DNA of 11,013 nucleotides from Bremia lactucae. Its lineage: Eukaryota > Oomycota > Peronosporomycetes > Peronosporales > Peronosporaceae. The notes under the pieces were generated by a model. The model had not been told where the DNA came from, searched no databases, and saw only the letters and a program-made list of their open reading frames with translations. The position numbers were made by a program, and so were the translations under genes. Positions 1-6,579 of this stretch are shown piece after piece (the stretch's first letter is position 1; each line of letters begins with the position of its first letter). The DNA lies in NCBI RefSeq assembly GCF_004359215.1, contig NC_090615.1:6534940-6545952 (forward strand), written 5' to 3'.

Positions 1-1
1 A

Positions 2-702
2 TGTTACACAGTCCCCGTTAAGTACACTTGGTGTACTTAAGGGGATGGTCAATTACTAAATAATAGTAATTAGACCCAACACTCGGGTGTGGTGCACATT
101 TGTGACCAACCCTTGTGGATGTGATGCACATGGGTGCATTCACATTAGGAGGGATGACGCCCAGCGTCATCCGTGATGACGGCTAGCGTCATCCGTTACG
201 CGAGGTATCTATAAAGATACGCTCGCAATACATATTAAATGATATCTATAGAAATAACATTTTAATTGGTAAAAATAGGTATTTGTATTTAATTCTATTA
301 AACATAAATCAGTCTGAAAACTACTTCCTACTTGGTAAGTGCGCACGAGGAGACGGATTACCGCTCCCGTGACGACACTTAACTAGAGTTCTTAGTGTGT
401 TGGGTGAGGTCACTAACGCGCCCACCACAACTACCTCACTGCACGCAAGAGAAGCAGGTTTAACCGCTTCCTCGCTGTGCTAGGGTGTGTGCCTAAGTAG
501 AGCGTGGCCGCATTACGACGTGCCCGACTACAGGTTGAGTGGGTGTCTTCGCAAACGACCCACCAACGTTGCCCCTTCAAGGTAACATATTAGACTTTGT
601 TTAATACACAGGTAGAAAGAGTGAACGAGAGAAATAAGTGGCGCGTAAAGCAGCTCGCTGTTCCTCAATCCTCTTTGAAATATTAAAGGGGGGGGTGTAA
701 CG
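2..702 (+). mobile_element. LTR-A, solo LTR of an LTR retrotransposon
   Basis: The stretch opens with TGTTACAC and closes with GTGTAACG, an inverted terminal repeat with one mismatch in the last base, as expected of an LTR. An inverted and diverged copy (LTR-B) lies at about 2002-2516, and a second copy of the first 45 bases begins at 720. No gag or pol follows, so it is best read as a solo LTR left by recombination between two LTRs. It is rich in short hairpins: positions 18-27 pair perfectly with 31-40 (TTAAGTACAC/GTGTACTTAA), extended by CCCC at 13-16 with GGGG at 41-44. Others lie at 152-172, 175-193 and about 199-227. The start is supported by the 720 copy. The 3' boundary rests on the terminal match only, and the target-site duplication cannot be tested because the window begins one base upstream. 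Confidence 0.7.
153..196 (+). repeat. Tandemly duplicated palindromic unit in LTR-A
   Basis: Two head-to-tail 22-base units, 153-174 and 175-196, agree at 20 of 22 positions. Each is a hairpin: GATGAC at the left pairs with GTCATC at the right around a short GC-rich centre. The inverted copy LTR-B has only one such unit, so this is either a tandem gain in LTR-A or a loss in LTR-B. Confidence 0.75.
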
Positions 703-719
703 GGCTAAAGTTGCTCTAA

Positions 720-764
720 TGTTACACAGTTCCCGTAAAGTACTTTGTGACTTAAGGGGATGGT
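720..764 (+). mobile_element. Truncated second copy of the LTR-A 5' end
   Basis: TGTTACACAG begins again at 720, and the following bases track the start of LTR-A through the GGGGATGGT segment ending near 764. After that the resemblance stops. The start hairpin is visibly damaged here compared with 13-44. It lies 17 bases after the end of LTR-A, so it is either an older LTR into which LTR-A inserted or a remnant of a tandem LTR arrangement. Confidence 0.55.
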
Positions 765-785
765 GGTTGAGTTTATCACTTCAAT

Positions 786-1127
786 AGAAACTTAGCAGAG
801 CTTGCTCACCCGTTTCATCCATGTTAAAGACATCAAAGAGACTGTACTTGGCGATTGTGGCCCACAACCAGGTAGAGCAACCTCATTTGATTCATTGTCG
901 GTAAAACCACTGTCACCATGAATTTGAAGAGAAACGTCGCTGGTTTTGCAGCTGATACTTGGGCAACCAGCCAGCAGAAAATTCAATTATATCAACTGGA
1001 ATTTTGAAATTCTCTGCAAAGATCTTGGCTTTTATCTTGATGAGATTCTCGTCAGGACCACTCCACGACTCTGGCAATGGAGGACCTAGAATGCAACAGC
1101 TGCCTCCATAACAGGGTGTTGGACATT
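786..1127 (-). pseudogene. CENP-B/Tc5 (pogo/Tigger-like) transposase fragment
   Basis: Read on the minus strand from 1127 downward, three frames joined by shifts give a recognisable DDE transposase N-terminal half. First comes a segment HPVMEAAVAF followed by a stop. Then DENLIKIKAKIFAENFKIP and SAGWLPKYQ, the pattern of the CENP-B/Tc5-type helix-turn-helix DNA-binding domain. Then GDSGFTDNES and ALPG, and finally NMDETG at 808-825, which matches the block carrying the first catalytic Asp of the DDE_1 domain. The rest of the catalytic domain is absent. The fragment is bounded by the LTR-A-like piece on one side and the LTR beginning near 1128 on the other. Autonomous members of this superfamily cut and paste DNA using terminal inverted repeats; none are visible here. 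At least one in-frame stop and two frameshifts make it non-functional. Assignment is by motif memory. Confidence 0.7.
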
Positions 1128-1646
1128 CCGGACGGGACACCCGTACTTTTGTTTACCCGGTGTCCCGTTACATAGGTATTATTTCTATAGGAGAGATAAC
1201 AATTTTTATTTCCTATAAGAGGAAATAAATAACAAAGTAAATAATTATTATCTTTATTTAATTAAATTAAATAGTTCCAATATTACCAAATTTTGTAAAA
1301 TTGATGCAATAAGACATTAGCTTTATTAATTGGTTGATTTAAGTCTAAAGCAACCCCGCCAACCGTTGTAAGACAAGATTTGCGGTGCGCAAGGAGGCCA
1401 TACTTAGTTAATAAACAATTTAATAAGTTCAGCAGAAGATAGAAAAGTGCGTTACTAGGAAACTGAATCAATTAATACAGTTTTACTTTCTCTAATTTTA
1501 AGCCTTAGTCTAGACCTTTAAGCTAAGGGCCCTAAGCTTTACAGAAAGTTCCTCTGTACTTTTGTGTACCTGAAGTCTCGAAGCACCTCATATGCACTGT
1601 AACCAGTGTAAGATTAACTACTACTAGTGATAGGTGCCCCGTCACA
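1128..1646 (+). mobile_element. LTR related to the 10193-10643 LTR (diverged copy)
   Basis: This stretch shares the architecture of the better-preserved LTR at 10193-10643. It has a TTAATACAGTTTT segment at about 1473-1485 (also near 10484), a CCTCTGTAC-type hairpin, an AGGCACC/GTGCCCCGT ending, and a last block GTGCCCCGTCACA at 1634-1646 against GTGCCCCGTTACA. The start, CCGGACGGG at 1128, appears to be a mutated TGTAACGGG. Hairpins include CGGGACACC (1133-1141) with GGTGTCCCG (1159-1167), and TTATTTCC (1206-1213) with GGAAATAA (1221-1228). At 519 bases it is longer than the 451-base copy. Direction is inferred from the order of shared blocks. No internal coding region follows that I can recognise. 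Confidence 0.55.
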
Positions 1647-2001
1647 CGATGGTCTCTCGGCATTGCGTGCATGTAGCGACGGTGGCCCTAGTTCAACCCC
1701 TTTTTTATGGGGACGCTTTTACGCAAGCCCTCATGTCGCAATTTTATTTATTTTTTCAATCCCAATCCGTTGTCTGAGGATGCGACCATCAGAAAATTTT
1801 GTCTAGATAATTGAGAGTCTTTATCTCATGAATGAGTTTGAGGGGCAGTGATCGTTTTTTTTGGCGTTATCCACCTTATTGTATATATATAATTATCGAA
1901 ACGCAAAGGGTCCGAACAAGCATTTTGTGAAGAAGAATATCTCTTTAGTTGAGGTCTCGATAAACATGGTCTACCGCAAGATCGTATAGTTACTACCAGG
2001 A
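1647..2001. other. Unassigned AT-rich spacer between two LTRs
   Basis: No reading frame of note on either strand. On the minus strand, immediately inside LTR-B, lies a CCTGGTAG sequence (about 1993-2000) resembling the primer-binding sites at 3205 and 10644. It is followed by an ATG and about 24 codons, so the stretch may be the leader of a minus-strand element whose body is gone. The rest holds poly-T runs and a TATATATATA tract near 1882-1891, and gives no further clue. Confidence 0.35.
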
Positions 2002-2516
2002 CAGATTTTCATTCTGACTAATAGCCATCCTGGCTATTGCAGGCGGGCTCGTCTTAATGCGGCCACGCATTACTTAAGTACACACCCTAGCACAGCGAGA
2101 AAGCGATTTCACCGTCTACTCTCGTGCGCCGTGAGGAAGTTGTGGTGAGTGCCTTGCGACGTCACATAACGCACTAAGTACTCTGGTAAACGTGTCGTCA
2201 CGGAAGCGGTGACCTAACTCCTCGTGCACACTTACCAAGTAGGAAGTGGTTTTCAGACTGATTTATATTTAATCGTACTTAAATTACATACCTGTTTTTA
2301 CCAGTCATCTCTGTAGACAACATAATATGTATTGCGAGCGTATCTCTCTAGATACTTCGCGTAACGGATGACGCTAGGCGTCATCCCTCCTAATGTGAAT
2401 GCACCTATGTGCATCACATACACACGGTGTGTCACAATGTGAACCACACCCAAGTGATGGGTCTAATTGTTTTATTTAAGTAATTAACCTTCAAGGCATC
2501 TTTTACAGTATGCCTT
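2002..2516 (-). mobile_element. LTR-B, inverted diverged copy of LTR-A
   Basis: On the minus strand, the sequence from about 2490 down to about 2037 matches LTR-A from roughly 50 to 525, block by block. Examples are AATTAGACCCA, CATTCACATTAGGAGGGATG, CTCGCAATACATATTA, ATAAATCAGTCTGAAAAC and CGCTGTGCTAGGGTGTGT, separated by substitutions and small indels. The LTR-A hairpins persist: GGATGACGC/GCGTCATCC and the GCGA...AGTATCT/AGATACG...TCGC stem. A hairpin also sits at the 5' end (AAGGCAT 2493-2499 with ATGCCTT 2510-2516), where LTR-A has an unrelated one. Beyond 2037 similarity to LTR-A fades, although a perfect 8-bp hairpin (2020-2038) and a primer-binding-site-like CCTGGTAG follow. The exact ends are therefore uncertain. 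Confidence 0.7.
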
Positions 2517-2740
2517 CAGAAAAAACAATTTGCACAGCAAGTTAAGAGTCTATGAAAGAAACAGGTTTGATAGATGTTCTCCTGTTAAGATTTGAACATT
2601 ATTTTCTATTTTACCTGTCATGTCCTTAGCCCGCTTTACTCTCGCCTTAACAGAAAATGCGGACGGGTCAGAGAAGCTTTTGCCCAGTTCATCGGGCATG
2701 CTAGGAAGCCGCATGTTTCCTAAGAAATACTCAGTGGGAT
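2517..2740. other. Unassigned segment with opposed weak open frames
   Basis: The segment separates LTR-B from the next LTR. A minus-strand frame at 2550-2753 (67 codons) and a plus-strand frame at 2620-2928 (102 codons) overlap. The minus frame has a mixed, protein-like composition with a DNPTEYFLGNMRLPSMPDEL stretch. The plus frame turns hydrophobic towards its end. I recognise neither, and neither has supporting context. At least one must be chance, and both run into sequence that I suspect is an LTR. Confidence 0.25.
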
Positions 2741-3204
2741 TGTCATGGGGCACACATCGGTTGGTGAACCGCTGTTGTAGTACATTTGCTTTATGGATAA
2801 ATACCTTTTTGCTCTATTTAAAATATATGAAGTTACTAAAATCCCACTCATTATGGGTACAGTTGCCAGGTTTTTATCTGGCGGGTGTAATCTATTTTCA
2901 ATCAGCTATGGTAAGGTTTTTCATATGAATAAGTAAACAAAATTCAGTCCCCCTTTTGATCATAAATCGTCTAGTTCCTTCCTAAGGCTTGCATATTGAT
3001 CTATGAGACTTCTAAGGTATATACTCTTATCACTAATTAACACTTGGTTCTACGAACCTCTGAATCCCTTTAATTAGGACTTACTCAGCTTTAATAGCTT
3101 TTACGACTCCCTGAGTTGTGAAAACTATTGGTACTATAGAACTAAGAGACTCTTTGAGTCTATAAGTCTTCCACTGACTTAAGAAGCGAGGCAGCTCCTC
3201 TACA
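2741..3204 (+). mobile_element. Decayed LTR upstream of Gypsy copy 1
   Basis: The 3' end is the better-supported boundary. TACACCTGGT at 3201-3210 is identical to 10640-10649, where the intact LTR ends and its primer-binding site begins, and the next bases also agree (GCACT and GTAGTC). The 5' end is a guess: TGTCATGGGG at 2741 resembles TGTAACGGGG and would give 464 bases, close to the 451-base intact LTR. Internal sequence identity to that LTR is weak, but the hairpin style is the same, for example AGACTC/GAGTCT and GGTTC/GAACC in the 3' third. A Gag frame follows in the same direction, as expected of a 5' LTR. Confidence 0.45.
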
Positions 3205-3206
3205 CC

Positions 3207-3223
3207 TGGTTGCACTCGTAGTC
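3207..3223 (+). promoter_or_regulatory. Putative primer-binding site, Gypsy copy 1
   Basis: TGGTTGCACTCGTAGTC begins two bases after the TACA that ends the upstream LTR, the normal place for a tRNA primer-binding site, and it opens with TGG (complement of the tRNA CCA end). The same motif with one gap and two substitutions occurs at 10646-10663. The tRNA cannot be named from sequence alone. Confidence 0.5.
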
Positions 3224-3351
3224 AATTTTCGCCTGAGTCTTTATAAGCATAAGCCTTTACTGAAATGAAAGCGTTCTAGAGCTTTCAGACACAACGCACA
3301 GCGTACGACAAGCTCAAAACTTTGTTTTTGCTAGATTTTATTCAGTTTAAT
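3224..3351 (+). other. Untranslated leader of Gypsy copy 1
   Basis: The 128 bases between the primer-binding site and the first gag ATG carry no reading frame. A perfect 6-bp hairpin, GAAAGC with GCTTTC around 3269-3288, is the only structure noticed. Packaging or dimerisation signals would be expected here, but none can be assigned. Confidence 0.4.
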
Positions 3352-4128
3352 ATGTCCCAGGGACAAGAGATTATGCATGCAAGGCTTGAAGCATTTATGC
3401 AATATGAATCCTCCCTATCGGACAGGTCCAGGATCACCTAGCGGCATCTATGCCAACTCGGTACATCTCTGTATCTAATTCGATGCCTAAAGCTCGCCCT
3501 CTAGTTGTCAATGTGAAGACATTTGAGGGTAAAAAAGGTGAAAACATTCCTTCTGGATCAAGCAGATGAAGATGTCCGTTGACTCCGCCTTGTTCTTGAA
3601 AGAACGACAAAAGGTGGCTATGGTCATTTTTAAGCTCGGAAGTAAAGCCATGGAATGGGCACTCTCGTGCAGCACATCTGAAACAGCCAATGGACAGCAT
3701 GTTTGCATTTCCTGATCAAACTTTTCTCATGCGATCACGGTTCATAGCGACTCGGAAGAGTAAACGAACCGTAGGGGACTATGTCCAGGAATTGAGATCT
3801 CTCATTGCACTTATGCATTAAGAATCGGTGCAAGAAGTAATAGTAATAAACATCTGTGTGGCGGGTCCCAATGAATTTTTTTTTAGTCCGATCCCATCCT
3901 GATAATGTCAAAGAGGCAGTTGCTATAGCGTTACGCGCTGAGTTCGACTGTAATCGTGTTAGCACGCCTCTTTAGCATACAAGCTATTCAAGCACATGAG
4001 TATCGTCTGATATACCGGAACCCTTGTACTAAAGCCTCGTTGGGGAGGAGAAGAGATATTGGAATAGCATAAAAAGAATTGTAGATGTTATATGTGTGGA
4101 AGTACGAAACATTAACGTCCACCCTGTC
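3352..4128 (+). pseudogene. gag: Gypsy gag pseudogene (copy 1), capsid plus zinc knuckle
   Basis: Gag forms the capsid-like particle of Ty3/Gypsy elements and binds the RNA. The frame opens at ATG 3352 (MSQGQEIMHARLEAFM), hits TAG about 30 codons in, and resumes in another frame. After [16 protein letters not shown] comes a shift to [27 protein letters not shown] and, in another frame, RFIATRKSKRTVGDYVQEL, a typical retrotransposon Gag core. RSHPDNVKEAVAIALRAEF (near 3890-3950) is the conserved helix after the capsid. A CCHC zinc knuckle ends the gene: C-Y-M-C-G-S-T-K-H-stop-R-P-P-C near 4083-4125, with metal ligands kept but a stop inside. At least three frameshifts and several stops make it dead. 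Its zinc-knuckle end is repeated at 8229-8400 in Gypsy copy 2. Confidence 0.8.
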
Positions 4129-4436
4129 CCCGCACTTGACTAAGTCGATGGTTATTACCAACTGCATATGCGAGCTAGCGATATCCCGCTTCCAGCGGTT
4201 AGCGTCTTAAGCGGTATGTAATGTGAGTGGTTGGTTATGCCACAGGGTCTCTCTAACACCCCGGCAACATCTAATAGTCTAGTGATCAACTGTTCCGTCC
4301 TCACCGAGGTTACGTACAGACTTATTTCGATGACATATTTGTCCACAACCGTGTGAAAAGGGCCCGGCAGATGTGGTAAAACATAAAGACCATGTGCGAG
4401 CAGTGCTCGAGTACATGCGCACAAATAAATTGACAT
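4129..4436 (+). pseudogene. pol: Gypsy reverse transcriptase fragment (copy 1)
   Basis: This is the central palm of a Ty3/Gypsy reverse transcriptase. In order: A-L-D-stop-VDGYYQLHMRASDIPL, a stop, then CEWLVMPQGLSNTPAT. After a frameshift comes YFDDIFVHNR at 4323-4352, where FDD is the metal-binding catalytic box. After another shift comes HVRAVLEYMRTNKL ending about 4434. The fingers region, thumb, RNase H and integrase are missing. It follows the gag zinc knuckle with no gap, so an internal deletion removed the protease and the first part of the RT. The missing N-terminal RT part is what copy 2 preserves at 9854-10192. Two stops and two frameshifts are visible. Confidence 0.85.
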
Positions 4437-4570
4437 AATTAACTGACCCGCCTAAAAAGGAAAATTTTACGATCATCATATTACTGATGGCTAAGGCGGG
4501 TAAAGCCAAACTTGACAGAAAAGTGAAGAGAGGTAACGCAGCATAAATTCAAATTGAGGTAATAATTAAT
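4437..4570. other. Short unassigned stretch after RT fragment
   Basis: RT similarity ends near 4436. A hairpin pairs ACCCGCCT (4446-4453) with AGGCGGGT (4494-4501) around a 40-base loop. A 19-residue basic frame (MAKAGKAKLDRKVKRGNAA) starts near 4486; I do not recognise it and it may be chance. Confidence 0.3.
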
Positions 4571-4631
4571 GGGTAATGTTGTATTCAAACCCATTTCCTA
4601 AATTCACACCCTTTATATTTGAAAATACAAT

Positions 4632-4669
4632 GAGTTACGTGATAGGGGGCTAATTATAGCGTGATACGT
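4632..4669 (+). repeat. Left inverted-arm core of the MITE-like element
   Basis: This 38-base block includes a perfect run through GATAGGGGGCTAATTATAGC. Its reverse complement at 4957-4994 differs at only four positions. Confidence 0.8.
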
Positions 4670-4885
4670 TGTAATTATGCATGTAGGAGTTATGATTGGT
4701 CGCATGGGATATTGTCAGGGGTGAAATAAGTATTGAAGCAACATCATTCCTGAGACCAATGACGGGCAGCCATCTGCGAGCCAGCACTGACCAATTTTTG
4801 CTGATTTTTTTATAACAATAAAACCACCCTTTCAACACCATTATCATGTCTTCTTCTCCGCGCCATTAAAAACATACATAAAATA

Positions 4886-4923
4886 ACGTATTACGCTATA
4901 ATTAGTCTTTCATCATGTGACCC
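4886..4923 (-). repeat. Third copy of the MITE arm core
   Basis: The same 38-base block in the right-arm direction, agreeing with 4957-4994 at about 30 of 38 positions and offset from it by 71 bases. Weak similarity continues into the bases after both copies (ACCCATCTGCCTC against ACCCACATTCCTC). This suggests that the right terminus was tandemly duplicated. Confidence 0.7.
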
Positions 4924-4956
4924 ATCTGCCTCACCATTTCTAAATACATTAGGGAA

Positions 4957-4994
4957 ACGTAATACGCTATAATTAGCCCCCTATCACGTTACCC
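4957..4994 (-). repeat. Right inverted-arm core of the MITE-like element
   Basis: Reverse-complement partner of 4632-4669 (34 of 38). The outer part of the right arm, 4995-5070, contains GGTGTGAA twice (near 5029 and 5049), each matching the TTCACACC of the left arm. Confidence 0.8.
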
Positions 4995-5070
4995 ACATTC
5001 CTCGCACTGCGAAATCGAAATAAAAAAGGTGTGAACTCAAGGCAAAAGGGTGTGAATATAGCAATTTCCT

Positions 5071-5336
5071 AATTAAATCATATTTCGGACAACTGAGAAT
5101 CATATTAGTCGCACTGCCAAGAAAAAAAAATACTTGCTGCATGACCACTAGTTTGTTCGTGGACTTGCATGTATTCAATTGAACGAGGTATGGGGTGTCA
5201 AAACCGCTCCGTCCTTATAAAACGGGATGTCCTGGGACGACCCCTACATTTACGAGCTCAAAATTAGTGGCAAGGGAAATGGCATAAGTTATTGGCGATA
5301 CATTAAAAAAACCCTAATTGATGTAACTTCACTCTA
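5071..5336. other. Unassigned non-coding stretch
   Basis: AT-rich sequence with no convincing frame on either strand and no match to the repeats named elsewhere. CTTATAAAAC near 5214-5223 looks like a TATA box, and the following 120 bases might belong to an LTR promoter or leader for the plus-strand Copia element downstream. Nothing else supports that. Confidence 0.25.
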
Positions 5337-5573
5337 GTGGATGATTTGGTTCGCAGTATTTACAGTAGGCGACCATTTAGCGCATCGAATATCGTCAGCG
5401 CTAACGCGCCCACCACAACTACCTCACGTCGGTTCGCACCTCCGGTTGGTCGTTCAATGATTTTACCTCTAGTATTTGTGGAACGTGCAACGCAAAGTGT
5501 GAGAATTAAGGAGAACTCATACACGCACAGCCAGCTTTTACGCTGTGCTCTAAGCTCGCTTAAATGTGCGTAG
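5337..5573 (+). CDS. Weak hypothetical open frame, 78 codons
   Basis: An open frame beginning MDDLVRSIYSRRPF and ending RCALSSLKCA. It has no recognised domain, signal peptide or membrane segment. It contains an APTTTTS run, encoded by a 27-base stretch (5401-5427) that is identical to part of LTR-A (413-439), so at least that part is repeat-derived. No promoter or homologous neighbour supports expression. It is listed because it is one of few frames in this stretch, and chance is the likelier explanation. Confidence 0.15.
   Translation: MDDLVRSIYSRRPFSASNIVSANAPTTTTSRRFAPPVGRSMILPLVFVERATQSVRIKENSYTHSQLLRCALSSLKCA
5401..5427 (+). repeat. 27-base island identical to LTR-A 413-439
   Basis: Every base of 5401-5427 equals 413-439 of LTR-A, while the flanks on both sides differ. 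In LTR-A this block forms the right half of a hairpin (GTGAGGT near 404-410 with ACCTCAC at 433-439). The left half is absent here. LTR-B carries a diverged version. Confidence 0.85.
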
Positions 5574-6150
5574 GTGGAATCGAAACAAGTTTGTCCGGTC
5601 GAGTCTCTTCTAGTATAGCCTAGATCGGTGTGTGTCTTGCCTCTTCGAGGAAGAAAAGATCCGACTCTTCTTCAAATATGGTGGACGCACATTCACTCCG
5701 CCTTATTTTCTTGTTTTTTTTGCATTGAGACAGAGAGGGACTTGATTCGATAGACGCACCCTTTCCACAAAAAAGAGCAAAATCCGGCGAGTGTGAGGGC
5801 TATTGGTAATAGCGGAGTAACCAAAATATATTTGGTACGGCTATGAAAGCCGAAAGAATAGGACTTCTGGATCGACATAGCTGACCTAAAATTAAGATTT
5901 AAGTCTACCAAACCCGCAAAGCGTTGAAAAGCAAGCTGCAACGTGATAAAACAGAAAGTGACACGAGTATTATGTTGGTTATCGTATTTACGTCGAACGA
6001 CTGTACGAGTTTTATTTCCTGACTTCTCCTGCCGAGAAGATTTGTAGCAAGCTAGGGAAAATTGAAACTAATAACACTCTCTTTTGCCTCGTTTTTTTTG
6101 TCTACTAGCTGGTACGTTCCGTTCAACTTTGTACAGATTATGAGCCCGAA
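5574..6150. other. Unassigned stretch, possible Copia LTR or leader
   Basis: No recognised gene. A minus-strand frame of 82 codons (5693-5941) includes a hydrophobic patch but matches nothing I know. The sequence contains repeated CTCTT/TCTTC tracts and poly-T runs. Because a plus-strand Copia gag starts at 6580, this stretch is a reasonable place for the element's LTR or untranslated leader. I cannot find LTR ends or a second copy in the window to confirm this. Confidence 0.3.
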
Positions 6151-6152
6151 GC

Positions 6153-6473
6153 GTGAGGATGATTAGGGCACTGAGCGCGACGGCGTGCACGCGAAAGCAG
6201 CCCCCACCACCGGTCACAAAAGGGCCGAAGTGCTTGACGATTATGAAGAAAAAGAGCAAACAAGGTAAAGTTCATGCGGTGGGCGAATTTGACACCAAGA
6301 GTAACGATGCTTTAGAACTCTTGTTGCTGATGAGAGGAATTCGAGGAGTCGCAGACAAGGATCGAAAAATAAAGAGAAGGGCGTGTGAGGTACGGGGACA
6401 CACCCATGACTCCGCCTGTGAGCTCGAGTTCGTATGTGTCGGCTCGAGGGAGGGGCACAAGAATGCGCATTGA
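6153..6473 (+). CDS. Hypothetical open frame upstream of Copia gag, 106 codons
   Basis: The frame begins MRMIRALSATACTRKQPPPP and contains basic clusters (MKKKSKQGK and KDRKIKRR) and a leucine-rich DALELLLLMRGI segment. No domain is recognised. It ends 106 bases before the Copia gag ATG and runs in the same direction, so it could be a leader frame or 5' extension of the Copia element. A second frame from ATG 6139, reading MSPKREDD, a stop, then GTERDGVHAKAAPTTGHKRA, is equally protein-like, so the coding frame is not decided. GC content is higher here than in the flanking spacers. Treat as unproven. Confidence 0.22.
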   Translation: MRMIRALSATACTRKQPPPPVTKGPKCLTIMKKKSKQGKVHAVGEFDTKSNDALELLLLMRGIRGVADKDRKIKRRACEVRGHTHDSACELEFVCVGSREGHKNAH

Positions 6474-6579
6474 TAGCTTAAACGTATTCTTTGTCAAGCC
6501 GTTGATTAATCCGCCTGGATTAGGTGACCCAAGTATGATTGTAAAGTTTTAAGTTGCTGAAGGACCTGACGTTTTCGTT

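Larger units (their letters stand above)
4571..5070. mobile_element. MITE-like non-autonomous DNA transposon
   Basis: Two long arms face each other. The strongest block, 4632-4669, is the inverse of 4957-4994 at 34 of 38 positions. Outside it, weaker inverted similarity continues to both ends (TATTCA...ACCC and TTCACACC..TTT.TATTT blocks), giving arms of about 100 and 114 bases. The proposed ends, GGGTAATG at 4571 and the inverse of CATTTCCT-like sequence at 5070, are flanked by AATTAA on both sides (4564-4569 and 5071-5076), a possible target-site duplication. There is no transposase; the 65-codon minus frame at 4650-4847 is unrecognised. The 38-base block occurs a third time at 4886-4923, in the same direction as the right arm. 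Size, AT-richness and lack of coding fit a MITE mobilised in trans. The superfamily is uncertain, and the outermost ends are less well matched than the inner block. Confidence 0.6.

Noticed and set aside
688..695. Run of eight G considered as a quadruplex or polypurine tract
   Set aside because: A single G-run cannot make an intramolecular quadruplex, and it sits at the 3' end of LTR-A rather than before a 3' LTR.
1650..1710. tRNA-like sequence: GTTCAACCC resembles a polymerase III B box, with a run of T after it
   Set aside because: No acceptor, anticodon or T-arm pairing can be drawn, and the A box is poor. A tRNA or SINE call is not supported.
3434..3965. Minus-strand open frames of 66-88 codons
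   Set aside because: They lie opposite the Gypsy gag pseudogene, whose plus-strand frames show clear Gag motifs. They are antisense shadows.
4155..4509. Minus-strand open frames of 93 and 76 codons
   Set aside because: They lie over the plus-strand RT fragment containing the FDD box, so the coding sense is plus.
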